64,000 nucleotides of DNA from Psoroptes ovis (Eukaryota > Arthropoda > Arachnida > Sarcoptiformes > Psoroptidae), in contig PQWQ01000022.1 of assembly GCA_002943765.1 (NCBI GenBank), positions 62,001-126,000 on the forward strand, given 5' to 3'. The translations under genes were made by a program, and so were the position numbers. The notes under the pieces are model-generated. The model did not search any database and had not been told where the DNA came from. It saw only the letters and a program-made list of their open reading frames with translations. Positions within the stretch are counted from its first letter, which is position 1, and the number at the start of each line of letters is the position of its first letter. Positions 1 to 9,579 of the stretch are shown here, in pieces.

Positions 1-3000
1 ACATTTGTTAAACACATTATGCACATAAATATGTGGCGCCCATCACAGAAAGAAAGCAGCTTGTCCAATTCAAAATCGAATCAATCGATCTGGCTTCGAT
101 TGAATAATGGCCAAACTGTTCACCGGAGGTGCAGGGGCAATTTTCTGTAGGAAGGACTGGTGCATTTGCTAATTAGCAATGTGTTCTTCACAATTAGTTT
201 GTTTGTTGTGCGTGTGTGTTTGTCGTCATTGATTGGTTTTTTATGGAGTTTGGTCCAGATGTATGCGAATGGCAATGTGAATCCATGCAGACACACAACA
301 ATTTGGTGAGAGAATAACGCCAGATGAGACGTTTTCATATTCCTGCTATTCGTCGCCTAAACAATTCTCATCATCTGTGTGAGTCTGGACGCAGATGTTT
401 TCTTTCATTCTCTTATGGCAACTCTAATTCTAATCTAAAGAATTGCAAGAATCTGTTTGCTTACATTCTCTGCTTAGTGCTTAGTCTATCGTGTTTCTTA
501 TGTGTGTGTGCCTTTCACTCCGATTGCCGATTGACAACACAGTCCAATCATTGATTTAGAATTCAATCTATTCTCGTTTCACATACGATCTGGTGGACAT
601 GGTTCCCAAGGGAAAGCGACCACAATCTTGGCAGACACCATTCTTTCACTAATAATCACCGATAACTAAAACATTCATTCTTTCTTTCATTCAAACCAAT
701 CATTTGCCAACATCTATGAACATCTTGTTCTCTGCTCAATTCAACAAAATTGCTCGGTCAAATCTGGCCGAATCGGTCGGGCTGTATCAAACCAAATGAA
801 TACATCTGCCCATTTAAAATTTGCTAAAACTGAAACGTGTGTCCACCAACGCGCGCATCTGCGTTTGTGGAAAAGTGACTGTTGTCAAATGAAATTTTCA
901 GCTCAAACATTTGTTCATTCAACGCAAGCAAATTCAAACATTTTGATTCTTTCATTTTCATTTTTCGGTTGTAATTTCCGGACTTAATCCAGCTGTTTCA
1001 TTAGAGCACGTGACCTAACCAGTCACAACGGTTGCCATTTGGTCAGCGAACAACACACACGTGACCTTTGCCATCATTTGAATGGATGCTTTTCTGTTCA
1101 GATGCATTACTCGAATGGATTCTGGTGCTAAGATGATGAATGGCAACCGAATGCCAATCAAATGCACATTGGCTCAGTCGGTGGTGCTGGCCAGAACCAG
1201 AGATGGATGCATCGGAAGCAGCAGCACTAACAGTGAAGTATTGAATTGAGTAAAACTGTTTGTGTGTATATGTTAAGCATGGATTAAAGCATTCAATAAA
1301 CATTAATCCATGGTAGCAAATCCTTCGAACAAGGAATCAGCAAATGCAATGCATCTCTGCATTCAATCAAGACAAATGTAACACCAGATATATTCACTGA
1401 ATGGATCATTTTCCATCCAAAGAATGGATTGTCGACCCAACAACAACAGCCAATCAGCTAACAACGGACGCTTTCGATTGATTGATATTCGATGGAAACC
1501 AGATTCATGTGAGCTTGATTGACATGTGCTTACTCTGGTCTGCTTCAATCGATCACTGAAAATGCAGCATTATTAAGAATGGCATCTATTACGCCGGATG
1601 TGATTTACATTCATGGTCGTGATTGACGAAAGTGAATTGACAGCCATATTGCTTTCTTTCTTTCTCATTCACTAAGTTCAAGTCCGTGAGATTGACTCGT
1701 GAACATACAGCACCTGTCTATCAAAAACATTACAAATACTTTTCTATTTACTTTGCAGGCCTTTGGACCATTTCATTGTTGGTTTTGTGTGCTTACCAAT
1801 AAAACCATTTCAATAAAAGCATTTGAATGCAGGTAAAATTCTCAGGTGTTCTCAAGACAGACTGGCGTCGTTTGCTCAGCTATTTTTGCCTGTCGGCATT
1901 TCTTTTGGCTGTAAGGGATTGGTAACAAACAAACATACATACACACACAGTCATATAACTACAACACTTAGCAACAAGTGAACAATAATCATTAGCTAAA
2001 TGTCTTAATCAAACTTGTCTTTCAATCGATTGCCAGTCAAATGTTTACAAACCTTCATATTGCACCCATAATTATATTTGATTGTTATTATTTAAACAAT
2101 TCACATTCCATTCATCAAAAACTGCTTATAAATGCATCAAATTAACAATAAAACATTCGAATTCAACGATCAGCTAATAAATGGCCATTTCAAACATCTA
2201 ACAACTAACTTGTTGAAGTTAAACAATTAATTAATTAATTATTCGACCAGTAATTCACTCATTCAGCTTTGAATCAATTGTGAGAGCCGGATATTTTCAA
2301 GCAAACATATAGACTGTAATGCACAGATGTTAGAATACATAAACACGGCTTGGCTGACTGACTGAGCGAATGACTAGATTATGCATTCAAAAAACATCTC
2401 GAACATGACCCAATGGATTTCTTAATCGACAAAGATCGCATCTGTTCATAAGCCAATCGGAATGTTTGCTCAGTTTTGTTTGTTCAATGTGCATCCTTTG
2501 GGAGTTGCATAAAAAACAAGATGACGCATATGAATGCAGATGCAAATGTCATCATATATGATTTGCCATCAGCCATTTGGTTAATGGTTCGAATCATCTG
2601 TCGTTGGTCTGAGTGAAGAATGTTTCTGGACAAAACCACCATTCCAATCCATTCGTGATTTTCCCATTGAAAATGGGCTCTCTGCTCAGAGCAGGTGTTC
2701 AATCATCTCTCACACTAATATCAGCACTGATTCCGGTGATGAGCAGAACATGTGTACATGAATCAAATCATATTCTCTTTTGACTCCCATTCACTCTCAA
2801 TTGGACCTTCCAATCAAAATTGTGGCCATTATTAGAGTATGTTGGATTAGAATTAGTATCATTCTGGCCAATGTTAATCCCAATTGGCAGATTGCATTCA
2901 AAGTTCAATGAGAAATTCGGTGCAGATGGCTGCCTTGTGGACAGTGCATGACTGCTGCTGTGTTCATACTCTGGGGATGTAGTCAGTGTGCTTGCTTGTT

Positions 3001-3835
3001 CAATCAGACATCTGCCGATCGAAACATTACTAATCAATGTTAAATAATCATTCACTCATAATCATTACTCAGACGGACACCTGATTCGTCCAATAACATT
3101 CGGCCTCATTTCATTGGATCGCGCCCCAAACTGGCTATTGTCACCCGATTTGATCATCTCATCAATAATATTTCACTGCTGACCTCAATCATCATGTTTT
3201 ATGCACGTGTCCGTGCCACGCTCATTCATTCATTATTCATCTCGAACGCATATGGCTTATTTTAAAATACACAGATGACAAACCTCAATTCTCTGATTCC
3301 GGACCAGATGTTAATAGATACCGATTCGAGCTGAGGTATTTGACCTTTCAGCCAGTATTTTTGCATTAAGCCAACCAGCGAATGAACCCAGCCGCCAGCA
3401 TAGTCATTCATTTGATTCTTTTAGATAAAACTTAATGAAATTCTCTTCGCTTTGGCCCAAAAATAAAGGATGCACGTGTCCACTTTTTGCATTTATTCTA
3501 TCAATCTTGATTATATTCTGCGGAATAGGAATTCAGTGAATGTTTAAAGCCATCTGTTGGATGACTAGCAAACTGACAAATAGTGTTTCTAATATTAGTC
3601 AATTGAATGAGATACAATTCACAAAATGCTGGCCTCGATTCGGTTTATGGCCATAAATGGAAGACATGAAGAATTTTTTCTAAGACTATTTCAAGAATTT
3701 ATAGAATATCGTCTGCTGTAATCGTCAAACAAACAAACAACTGGGGCACATAGATGCAATAAACAGTCACTAAATGTTTGTTTGATTAGATGCCAAAAAT
3801 GCTTTGGTTGTTGTTTGTTTGTTTGTTGTTTTTGA
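1..3835. promoter_or_regulatory. Gene-free, E-box-rich region upstream of troponin T
   Basis: No convincing coding region is visible on either strand; the longest open frames are under 90 codons and lack splice-supported extension. By eye the stretch is clearly less AT-rich than the rest of the window (roughly mid-to-high thirties percent GC, against the twenties or lower further right). It contains sixteen copies of the E-box CAGATG or its complement CATCTG between 256 and 3556, about ten times the chance expectation. It sits directly upstream of a muscle gene whose ATG follows a possible 5'-UTR splice acceptor (cacag ending at 4157). The stretch may therefore be promoter plus first intron of troponin T. 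The regulatory role is inferred from motif density and position only. Confidence 0.45.
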
Positions 3836-3839
3836 ATGT

Positions 3840-3849
3840 CTAAATATAA
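3840..3849 (+). promoter_or_regulatory. MEF2-like site CTAAATATAA
   Basis: This decamer fits the MEF2 consensus YTAWWWWTAR exactly and lies 315 bp before the troponin T ATG. MEF2 drives muscle structural genes in insects and vertebrates. It overlaps a TATAAA string at 3845-3850, so it could instead be a TATA box. In AT-rich DNA this consensus is expected a couple of times per few kilobases by chance, so the position next to a muscle gene is the main support. Confidence 0.25.
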
Positions 3850-4163
3850 ACACATTCCTTACGATTACTATTTACCGTATGGCCAAATTTCCGAGTTCGA
3901 AAGAAATTGGCGTCATTTTGCCTTGAACACACGTGCAACGCCCATCATTCACACTGACTTCGGGATACGCCTAGCTCTCCCTCACTCAATTGATGCAATG
4001 AAATTCAAAAAAGTTTGCTTTCGAATGGCAAAAATTTCAGATTTGTTGATCAGTTTTCATCAAAGCATCATCCAAACTAGTCGTGTGCTGCGTCGATCAA
4101 CAAATCGAGATTCATTTTTGACCTTTATTTTGTCATTCACTTCATTTCAAATCACAGTTAAAC

Positions 4164-5708
4164 ATGTCTGACGAAGAAGAATACAGGTATTTATTCTTTA
4201 ATTTTCATTATTTTTTAACCTTTTTCTCGCTAAAATACCTGATGAATCAGTGAGGAAGAAATCGAAGAACCAGAACCAGAGGTTAAAAAACCTCAGCCAC
4301 CAAAACAAACAGAGAAACCGACGGAAGCTCCATCCGAAGCTGAAGCTGCTATGGATGAAAAAATCCGTAAAAAGAAACAAGAAGAAGAGGAACAATGGTC
4401 TGATTATATTGAACAACGTAAAAAACAAAAACAAAAAGAAGAGGAAGAACTTAAAAAACTTAAAGAACGACAAGCTCTTCGCAAACAAAAACGTGCTGAA
4501 CAAGAACGCATGTTGGAAGAATGGCGTCAAAAACAAGAAGCTCAGCGCATCAAAGAATTGGAAGAACGTCGTGCCAAAGAGGCCGAAGCCAAACGCAAAC
4601 GTTTGGAAGAAGCTGAAAAGAAACGAGCTGCCATGCAAGCTGCACTCAACAAACAAAACACTGGCCAAGGAAAAGTTGAACGCAATTTTGTCATCACCAA
4701 ACGAAGCGATGGTGGTCCCGGTGCTGCTCTTGGAAACAGCGGCTTTGATCGAGTGAGTGTCTCTGCATTTATGGCCTAATCTTTCGAATAATTTTCATTT
4801 TACATTTATCATCAGTTCTCCAATGTTATCTCTGCTCGTTCAGAAATGGGTAAAACCAAAGAACAGCTGGCCGAAGACAAACGCATCGCCATGTCGTTCC
4901 GTGTGAAACCATTGGACATTGATGGTCTTTCGGTTGAGGATTTAAAGAAAAAAGCTAATCAACTCTGGGATATGATTGTTCAATTGGAAAGTGACAAATA
5001 TGATTTGGAAGAACGTAAAAAACGTCAAGATTATGATGTAAGTTCATTCTTTCATTCATTTTTAAGCATTATTCTCACCCTTTCACACATTCGATCAATT
5101 CAAAAATCAGTTGAAAGAATTGGCTGAACGTCAACGACAAATCAATCGCAACAAAGCCTTGAAAAAAGGCTTGGATCCAGAGTATGTACAAACATTTTGA
5201 AATGATAATCAAATAATTGTTTTACATTCAATGCGCAGTGCTTTATCAGGCAAATTCCCACCGAAAATCTTGACTGCATCCAAATATGAACGTCAAGTTG
5301 ATCGAAGAACATTCAACGACAAAAAGAGCTTATTCGAAGGTGTAAGTAATTCCGTGAGAGATTATCAATGATTCGAAAGCATTAATCTTTACATTCTCAT
5401 CTACTTGGCAGGGCTACGATGCTATGGTCGAAGCTCAATTGGAAAAAATGTGGCAAGAACGTGTCAAAGAATTCAAAGAAAAAGACAAAACGCTACCTAA
5501 ATGGGATCCTGAACATCCAAAGAATAAAGAAACCTATGAACCAGGTGCACGTACTTATGATGTGAACGATGAAGATGATCTTGATTTGTTGGATGCATTC
5601 ATCAAACCACCAGGATTCGATGCAGCCGGTGGCGATTCGGCACCAACATCAACACCTGCCTCTAAACCTGCCCAATCAGCTGCACAAGAAGAAGAAGAAG
5701 AGGAAGAA

Positions 5709-5753
<45 letters not shown>

Positions 5754-5756
5754 TAA
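4164..5756 (+). CDS. TnT: Troponin T, six coding exons, 421 aa
   Basis: Troponin T anchors the troponin complex to tropomyosin on the muscle thin filament. Inferred exons are 4164-4186, 4251-4752, 4816-5037, 5111-5181, 5239-5341 and 5412-5756. All introns are short and GT-AG, and the total of 1266 nt keeps frame throughout. The protein starts MSDEEEY and has an acidic Glu/Pro N-terminus (residues 1-45). A long highly charged helix follows (about 50-160, with QWSDYIEQRKKQK), then the conserved GEMGKTKEQL-like motif seen here as SEMGKTKEQLAEDKRIAMS. Next come a coiled-coil stretch (about 220-265), the motif PPKILTASKYERQVDRRTF, and LFEGGYDAM. It ends in 22 consecutive Glu (residues 400-421), the acidic tail typical of insect and other invertebrate troponin T. 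The gene is called upheld in Drosophila. Alternative exons may exist upstream and would not be visible here. Confidence 0.95.
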
Positions 5757-5883
5757 AATATTTTTATATCTTTGTCAATGTTTGAATGATTATTATTTAT
5801 TTATTAAAAGATCACATGCCATTACTATGATATAACTATACTTTGAGCGCAATTTATCTTTTATTTTATTCGTAACAAACAAA

Positions 5884-5889
5884 CAATAA
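5884..5889 (+). terminator. Polyadenylation signal AATAAA after troponin T
   Basis: AATAAA lies 128 bp past the troponin T stop codon. Another AATAAA overlaps the stop itself (5752-5757). The distal one is more plausible for a 3' UTR, but no transcript evidence is available. Confidence 0.4.
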
Positions 5890-6089
5890 ATCAATACCAA
5901 TGTGCAATTTTGTTTAAATGATCAATTTGTCGAGAGCTTATTTCAAATTAACAAATTAGCAAAGGGTAATTAACCCATGTCATAGATAGATGCATATTTG
6001 AAAATGAGATAAGGAGCGAATAACAAAGTTCAAAAATCACCGAATTAGTCGATTATGATGTTAAATATTAGGGAGTGATCTACAGTCAG

Positions 6090-6187
6090 GCGGGCTTGGT
6101 GTAAATGGGATCACGTTAGACTGAAGATGCTTAAGAAAAAAGACATAGGTCATCTAAAGGTACCCGGTTCGATCCCGGGAGTCCGCA
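6090..6187 (+). tRNA. tRNA-Phe(GAA) with a 25-nt intron
   Basis: The gene folds into a full cloverleaf with standard numbering. The acceptor is GCGGGCT (6090-6096) with AGTCCGC (6180-6186), containing one G-U pair. The D arm is GTGT/TCAC around a loop with GGG, with a T13-T22 mismatch. The anticodon stem is TTAGA (6116-6120) with TCTAA (6153-6157). The anticodon is GAA (6123-6125), the variable loop AGGTA, the T arm CCCGG/CCGGG with loop TTCGATC, and the discriminator A73 is at 6187. An intron occupies 6127-6151, after position 37, the canonical eukaryotic site; C32 can pair with G at the third base from the intron end. The A box (6097-6108) and B box GTTCGATCC (6167-6175) are intact. A run of seven T at 6206-6212 is a good Pol III terminator. 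The anticodon arm matches canonical eukaryotic tRNA-Phe, but the acceptor and D stem do not. Confidence 0.9.
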
Positions 6188-6205
6188 TTGATCATTAAAT
6201 GAATC

Positions 6206-6212
6206 TTTTTTT
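6206..6212 (+). terminator. Pol III T-run terminator of the plus-strand tRNA-Phe
   Basis: Seven T residues begin 19 bp after the tRNA 3' end. Another T-run follows at 6215-6220. This is the usual RNA polymerase III stop. Confidence 0.75.
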
Positions 6213-6553
6213 CATTTTTTCTTCAAAATAAAAATTATTTTTGTTAAGGGGTTATAGAAAACCGCTACTAAAACCAATATCACATCACACAATCTGCAAA
6301 CACATAGTAATTGCTAATAATTTCTGGATCTAATCTGCCATCATCTAATTTTATTATCGGACTGAATGAGGTACAAATATTGGAGTCTCTTATTCTTCAT
6401 TTTTCACTTTAGAAAATGATCAAGCTGTGCAAAAATATTTTCGACCAATTTCATCAAATCAAATCAATGAGTTTAAAAAATTCATTCAAAAATAATTAAT
6501 ACTTCTATACGAAACTATAGCGCCATCTGCCGAGTAAAAATAAATTTATAAGC

Positions 6554-6561
6554 AAAAAAAA
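6554..6561 (-). terminator. Pol III T-run terminator of the minus-strand tRNA-Phe
   Basis: Eight A on the plus strand read as eight T on the minus strand, starting 10 nt after the 3' end of the minus-strand tRNA gene. Confidence 0.75.
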
Positions 6562-6570
6562 TTAATCACA

Positions 6571-6683
6571 TGCGGACTCCCGGGATCGAACCGGGTACCT
6601 TTAGATGGCCGAATCAGTACCACATGATATGAATGTGTAACAAATTCTTCAGTCTAACGTGATCCCATTTACACCAAGCCCGC
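6571..6683 (-). tRNA. tRNA-Phe(GAA) with a 40-nt intron
   Basis: Read on the minus strand, the mature sequence is identical base for base to the tRNA at 6090-6187, including acceptor GCGGGCT/AGTCCGC, anticodon GAA (plus-strand 6648-6650) and A73 (6571). The intron (6607-6646) sits at the same place, after position 37, but is 40 nt long and unrelated in sequence. Here anticodon-loop bases CTGAA can pair with TTCGG near the intron 3' end (plus-strand 6609-6613). That places C32 opposite G at position -3, the anticodon-intron pairing expected of a eukaryotic pre-tRNA splicing substrate. A and B boxes are intact. The gene converges on its twin, with 383 bp between them. Confidence 0.9.
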
Positions 6684-7854
6684 TTCCTTGTTATTGTGAA
6701 CGTCTGGCTAGAATTCATCAGCGGAGAGCAATCGAGATACAAACTAAATGGCACTCTATTCGATCATAATTCTTTAATCAGAGAGAGAGAGAGAGTGGTT
6801 AACCAGAATCGATTAGCGGCTCAGATGAATCAATCAATCATTTATGAACTGAATATGGCTTACTGACAAAAGAATGTACTTTTTCAATGACTCTGATTTT
6901 CAATCTGCATGAACCCAAAGTTTTGAAAAATATGAGAATTAATCAAGTCAAAGTACCCAAGTACCTTGATTTTATTCTTGAATAAACTTTTTAAAACGAA
7001 ATGAATTGACGTATTAATTGAATTGAATAAAGATGTGATCATTTTTCAATTTCAAAATGACGAAAACAAATTATTCTCTTATCGAAACTGTGCACGAACA
7101 TTTAACGTGTATCATCAAGTGTTAGATTGTAATCAAATATCTGATCTATTATTAGAAACTGAATTGAAATCGAATTTCGAATGAAAAAGTACATTCTCAC
7201 AAATCACCATTATTAATGCATTTCATTCATCTCAATTTTTGTATCATAATTTAGTGTCAAAAATTCATTACTTATTAAAGAATTCAATCAAAAGGATCGA
7301 CTATTTAAGAGAATATCATTGAATCATTTATTGAAGAAATAAATATGTTTATTTTTCAATGTACACGAAAAATCACATGTTCAACCACCACTACCACAAA
7401 AATTTGATTTTATTAAATTAGGCTGTCCGAAAAGTGCTTGCCGCTTTTAAATCTTTTTTTTCATTTGAAAAATGGCGAGAACTTTTAGGACAACCTAATA
7501 TTTCGTGTGCATATAAAAACAAATATTCAAATTCTTTCAACTTATATAAATATTTATTTCACGAAATTTAAATTTCAACCATTTAAAACGCGTAAACAAC
7601 GCAATCAACAAGTGTGGATAAGACTCCATTTCGTTTAGTTTCTTTATGATCAAACTAAATTTGATTTGATTTTAGAATTTTTAAGCACCAACAAATACCC
7701 GAATGTTGCAATCGGGTTTTGAATTATGAATCGAACAAACTCAAATGTGTCTATCGTTTATTGTTAGCAGGTTCGTATTATTTAATTGATAAGAAATTTA
7801 AATTTTTAATTCTTAACTTTTTTGAAAATAGATATATAAATAATTGAACGAAAT
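6684..7854. other. Intergenic stretch holding one MITE
   Basis: No coding region is supported. It contains a short GA run (6781-6795) and the MITE at 7421-7495. An acceptor-like AG about 25 bp before the next ATG could mark a 5'-UTR intron of the LRR gene, but this cannot be decided. Confidence 0.5.
7421..7495. mobile_element. Mariner-like MITE, copy 1
   Basis: A 75-bp element begins GGCTGTCCGAAAAGTGCTTG and ends, in reverse complement, with GGTTGTCCTAAAAGTTCTCG. It is flanked on both sides by TA, the target site of Tc1/mariner transposases. There is no room for a transposase, so it is non-autonomous. It shares its terminal repeats with four further copies in this window (24679, 30320, 37807, 45925). 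Its centre is unlike the other copies. Confidence 0.8.
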
Positions 7855-9579
7855 ATGTTTTCAATACATTCACCACAATATTCACAATCAGATGCATTAA
7901 ATTCATTGATTACGAAATGTATACATGTATTATGTTTGCCGATTGATTATTTGAAACATGATCGACTCTTAAAACATAATTTAAATGTTAATAATGACAA
8001 TAATCAACACCATTATTATTATGGTTCAAGTTTATATGATTTGAATCTATTGAACCGTTTTGATACAAGTCATCATGATGATAATGATGATACAAATAAT
8101 ATTCCATGTCGTTTATTGCAATGTTTTTATGAAAATAATAAATCAAATGTCAAATGTTTACTCGATATAAACAGTCGTCAATCAATAATTGATTATTTGA
8201 TACGAGAACGTATTAAAATACAGGCAAAATTTTTATTAAATTTATTAGAAGATGGTGGATTATTCAATTTGGATTTATGGCAATTATCAGAGATAAATAG
8301 TTTTTCACCGAATCAAATTGAACAAATATTGATGTCTATGTATGAACATTCATATTCATTTCGAAAATTGTCATTAGGTGGTGCGTGTTGGATGTATAAT
8401 GATCAATTGGTGAATGGTGTATTGAAAAAATTTCTATGTTACAACAGAAATTTGATCAATTTGAAAGAATTGAAAATACAACATTTAACATCGGAAATCG
8501 ATATGAATTTGCTATTTGGATCATGTAAAAATCTAACATCATTGGAAATTGCTGAACCATCAATCAGTAATGATGATATTATCAAAATGACTCAAATATT
8601 TGATTATGATGATGATCACTCAATTATCAATTATCATTCAAACATACGGAAAACATTGAAACATGTTACATTACCATCATCAGTGCAAGAAGTGGGTATC
8701 ATGTATTTTTTAGCTCACTTTCCAAACATAACACATTTACGATGTACACCATTTGAGCAATTATTGGATTTATTAGAAAACAGTCACAATGTCAATCCGA
8801 AACGTAAAAATTTGATTGACAGAACTGAAAAGGTATTGACAAATTTACGTGCATTATCGATAGCACATCCAATGAGTCGTAATATGGTTGATTGTTTGCT
8901 AAGAAAATGTGTTCATATCGAAGAATTATCATTGGAATTGCAAAAATACATGTCTTTATCGAGTTTAGCCACTCGTAAACATAACATTCATAGACTAGAG
9001 CTACACAATTCATCAAATGAATCTATCAATTTCATTGATCATATTGTACCAATTTTAGAGCATTGTGGCCGACAATTGAAAATATTAAGTTTCATCAATT
9101 TTGATTATATCGATTTGACCAAATTAATTGAATTATGTCCAAATTTGAAATCATTATCAATACAATGTTTCAAAACAATCAATTATCGAACATTTCGACC
9201 ATATTCAAATTGGTTCAATGTGATTAATGATACAAGTAATTGTAAATCAACATTGCAAAGTCTTGAATATTTACGTTTACGTCCAAGACCCAATTATTCA
9301 CTGCCAGCGGATATATGTATATCGCTATTGAAACAATGTGTTCATTTAAAACATTTGCAATTGTATTGTTGTCAAGAATTGACTGATTATAATATCGATC
9401 GCATCATTGAATCTAATCAATTGCAACAATTACAAACATTCATATTAAGACACGTACATAATGTGACCAATATTAAATTATGTAAATTACTGTCCAGCTC
9501 TATTTTCTTCAATAATTTAGTCATTCATGATTGCGGTCTTATTCCTCATCCTCCTCACATCAAACACAATTTCATGTGA
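7855..9579 (+). CDS. Leucine-rich-repeat protein, FBXL/AMN1-like, 574 aa
   Basis: A single uninterrupted frame of 574 codons starts at an ATG and ends TGA. Low-complexity Asn, His and Asp runs occupy residues 45-85. From about residue 200 to the end, irregular leucine-rich repeats recur, for example LKELKIQHL, LTSLEIAE, LRALSIAHP, IEELSLEL, LKSLSIQCF, LEYLRLRP and LKHLQLYCCQELTDYNIDRII. The last repeats, with CC and LTDYNI, resemble the cysteine-containing LRRs of FBXL/AMN1 proteins, which usually select substrates for SCF ubiquitin ligases. No clear F-box is visible at the N-terminus, so an F-box role is only inferred. There is no signal peptide or membrane segment, suggesting an intracellular protein. 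I do not recognise a specific orthologue. Confidence 0.85.
   Translation: MFSIHSPQYSQSDALNSLITKCIHVLCLPIDYLKHDRLLKHNLNVNNDNNQHHYYYGSSLYDLNLLNRFDTSHHDDNDDTNNIPCRLLQCFYENNKSNVKCLLDINSRQSIIDYLIRERIKIQAKFLLNLLEDGGLFNLDLWQLSEINSFSPNQIEQILMSMYEHSYSFRKLSLGGACWMYNDQLVNGVLKKFLCYNRNLINLKELKIQHLTSEIDMNLLFGSCKNLTSLEIAEPSISNDDIIKMTQIFDYDDDHSIINYHSNIRKTLKHVTLPSSVQEVGIMYFLAHFPNITHLRCTPFEQLLDLLENSHNVNPKRKNLIDRTEKVLTNLRALSIAHPMSRNMVDCLLRKCVHIEELSLELQKYMSLSSLATRKHNIHRLELHNSSNESINFIDHIVPILEHCGRQLKILSFINFDYIDLTKLIELCPNLKSLSIQCFKTINYRTFRPYSNWFNVINDTSNCKSTLQSLEYLRLRPRPNYSLPADICISLLKQCVHLKHLQLYCCQELTDYNIDRIIESNQLQQLQTFILRHVHNVTNIKLCKLLSSSIFFNNLVIHDCGLIPHPPHIKHNFM

Larger units (their letters stand above)
6188..6570. 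other. Spacer between convergent tRNA genes
   Basis: This holds no coding region. It carries the T-run terminator of each tRNA at its two edges (6206-6212 and, for the minus strand, 6554-6561). Otherwise nothing recognisable is seen. The flanks next to the two tRNA genes show little similarity, so the inverted duplication no longer extends past the genes. Confidence 0.6.

Noticed and set aside
4198..4668. 156-codon minus-strand frame over troponin T
   Set aside because: It is the antisense shadow of the Lys/Glu-rich exon 2; the Phe/Leu-rich product reflects complementing AAG/GAA codons.
4250..4756. 168-codon plus-strand frame over troponin T exon 2
   Set aside because: It is an out-of-frame reading of the same exon, giving Lys/Asn-rich text. 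The splice-consistent frame is the one starting GAG at 4252.
5569..5835. 88-codon frame with poly-Lys/Arg
   Set aside because: It is the shifted reading of the GAA/GAG tract that encodes the poly-Glu tail.
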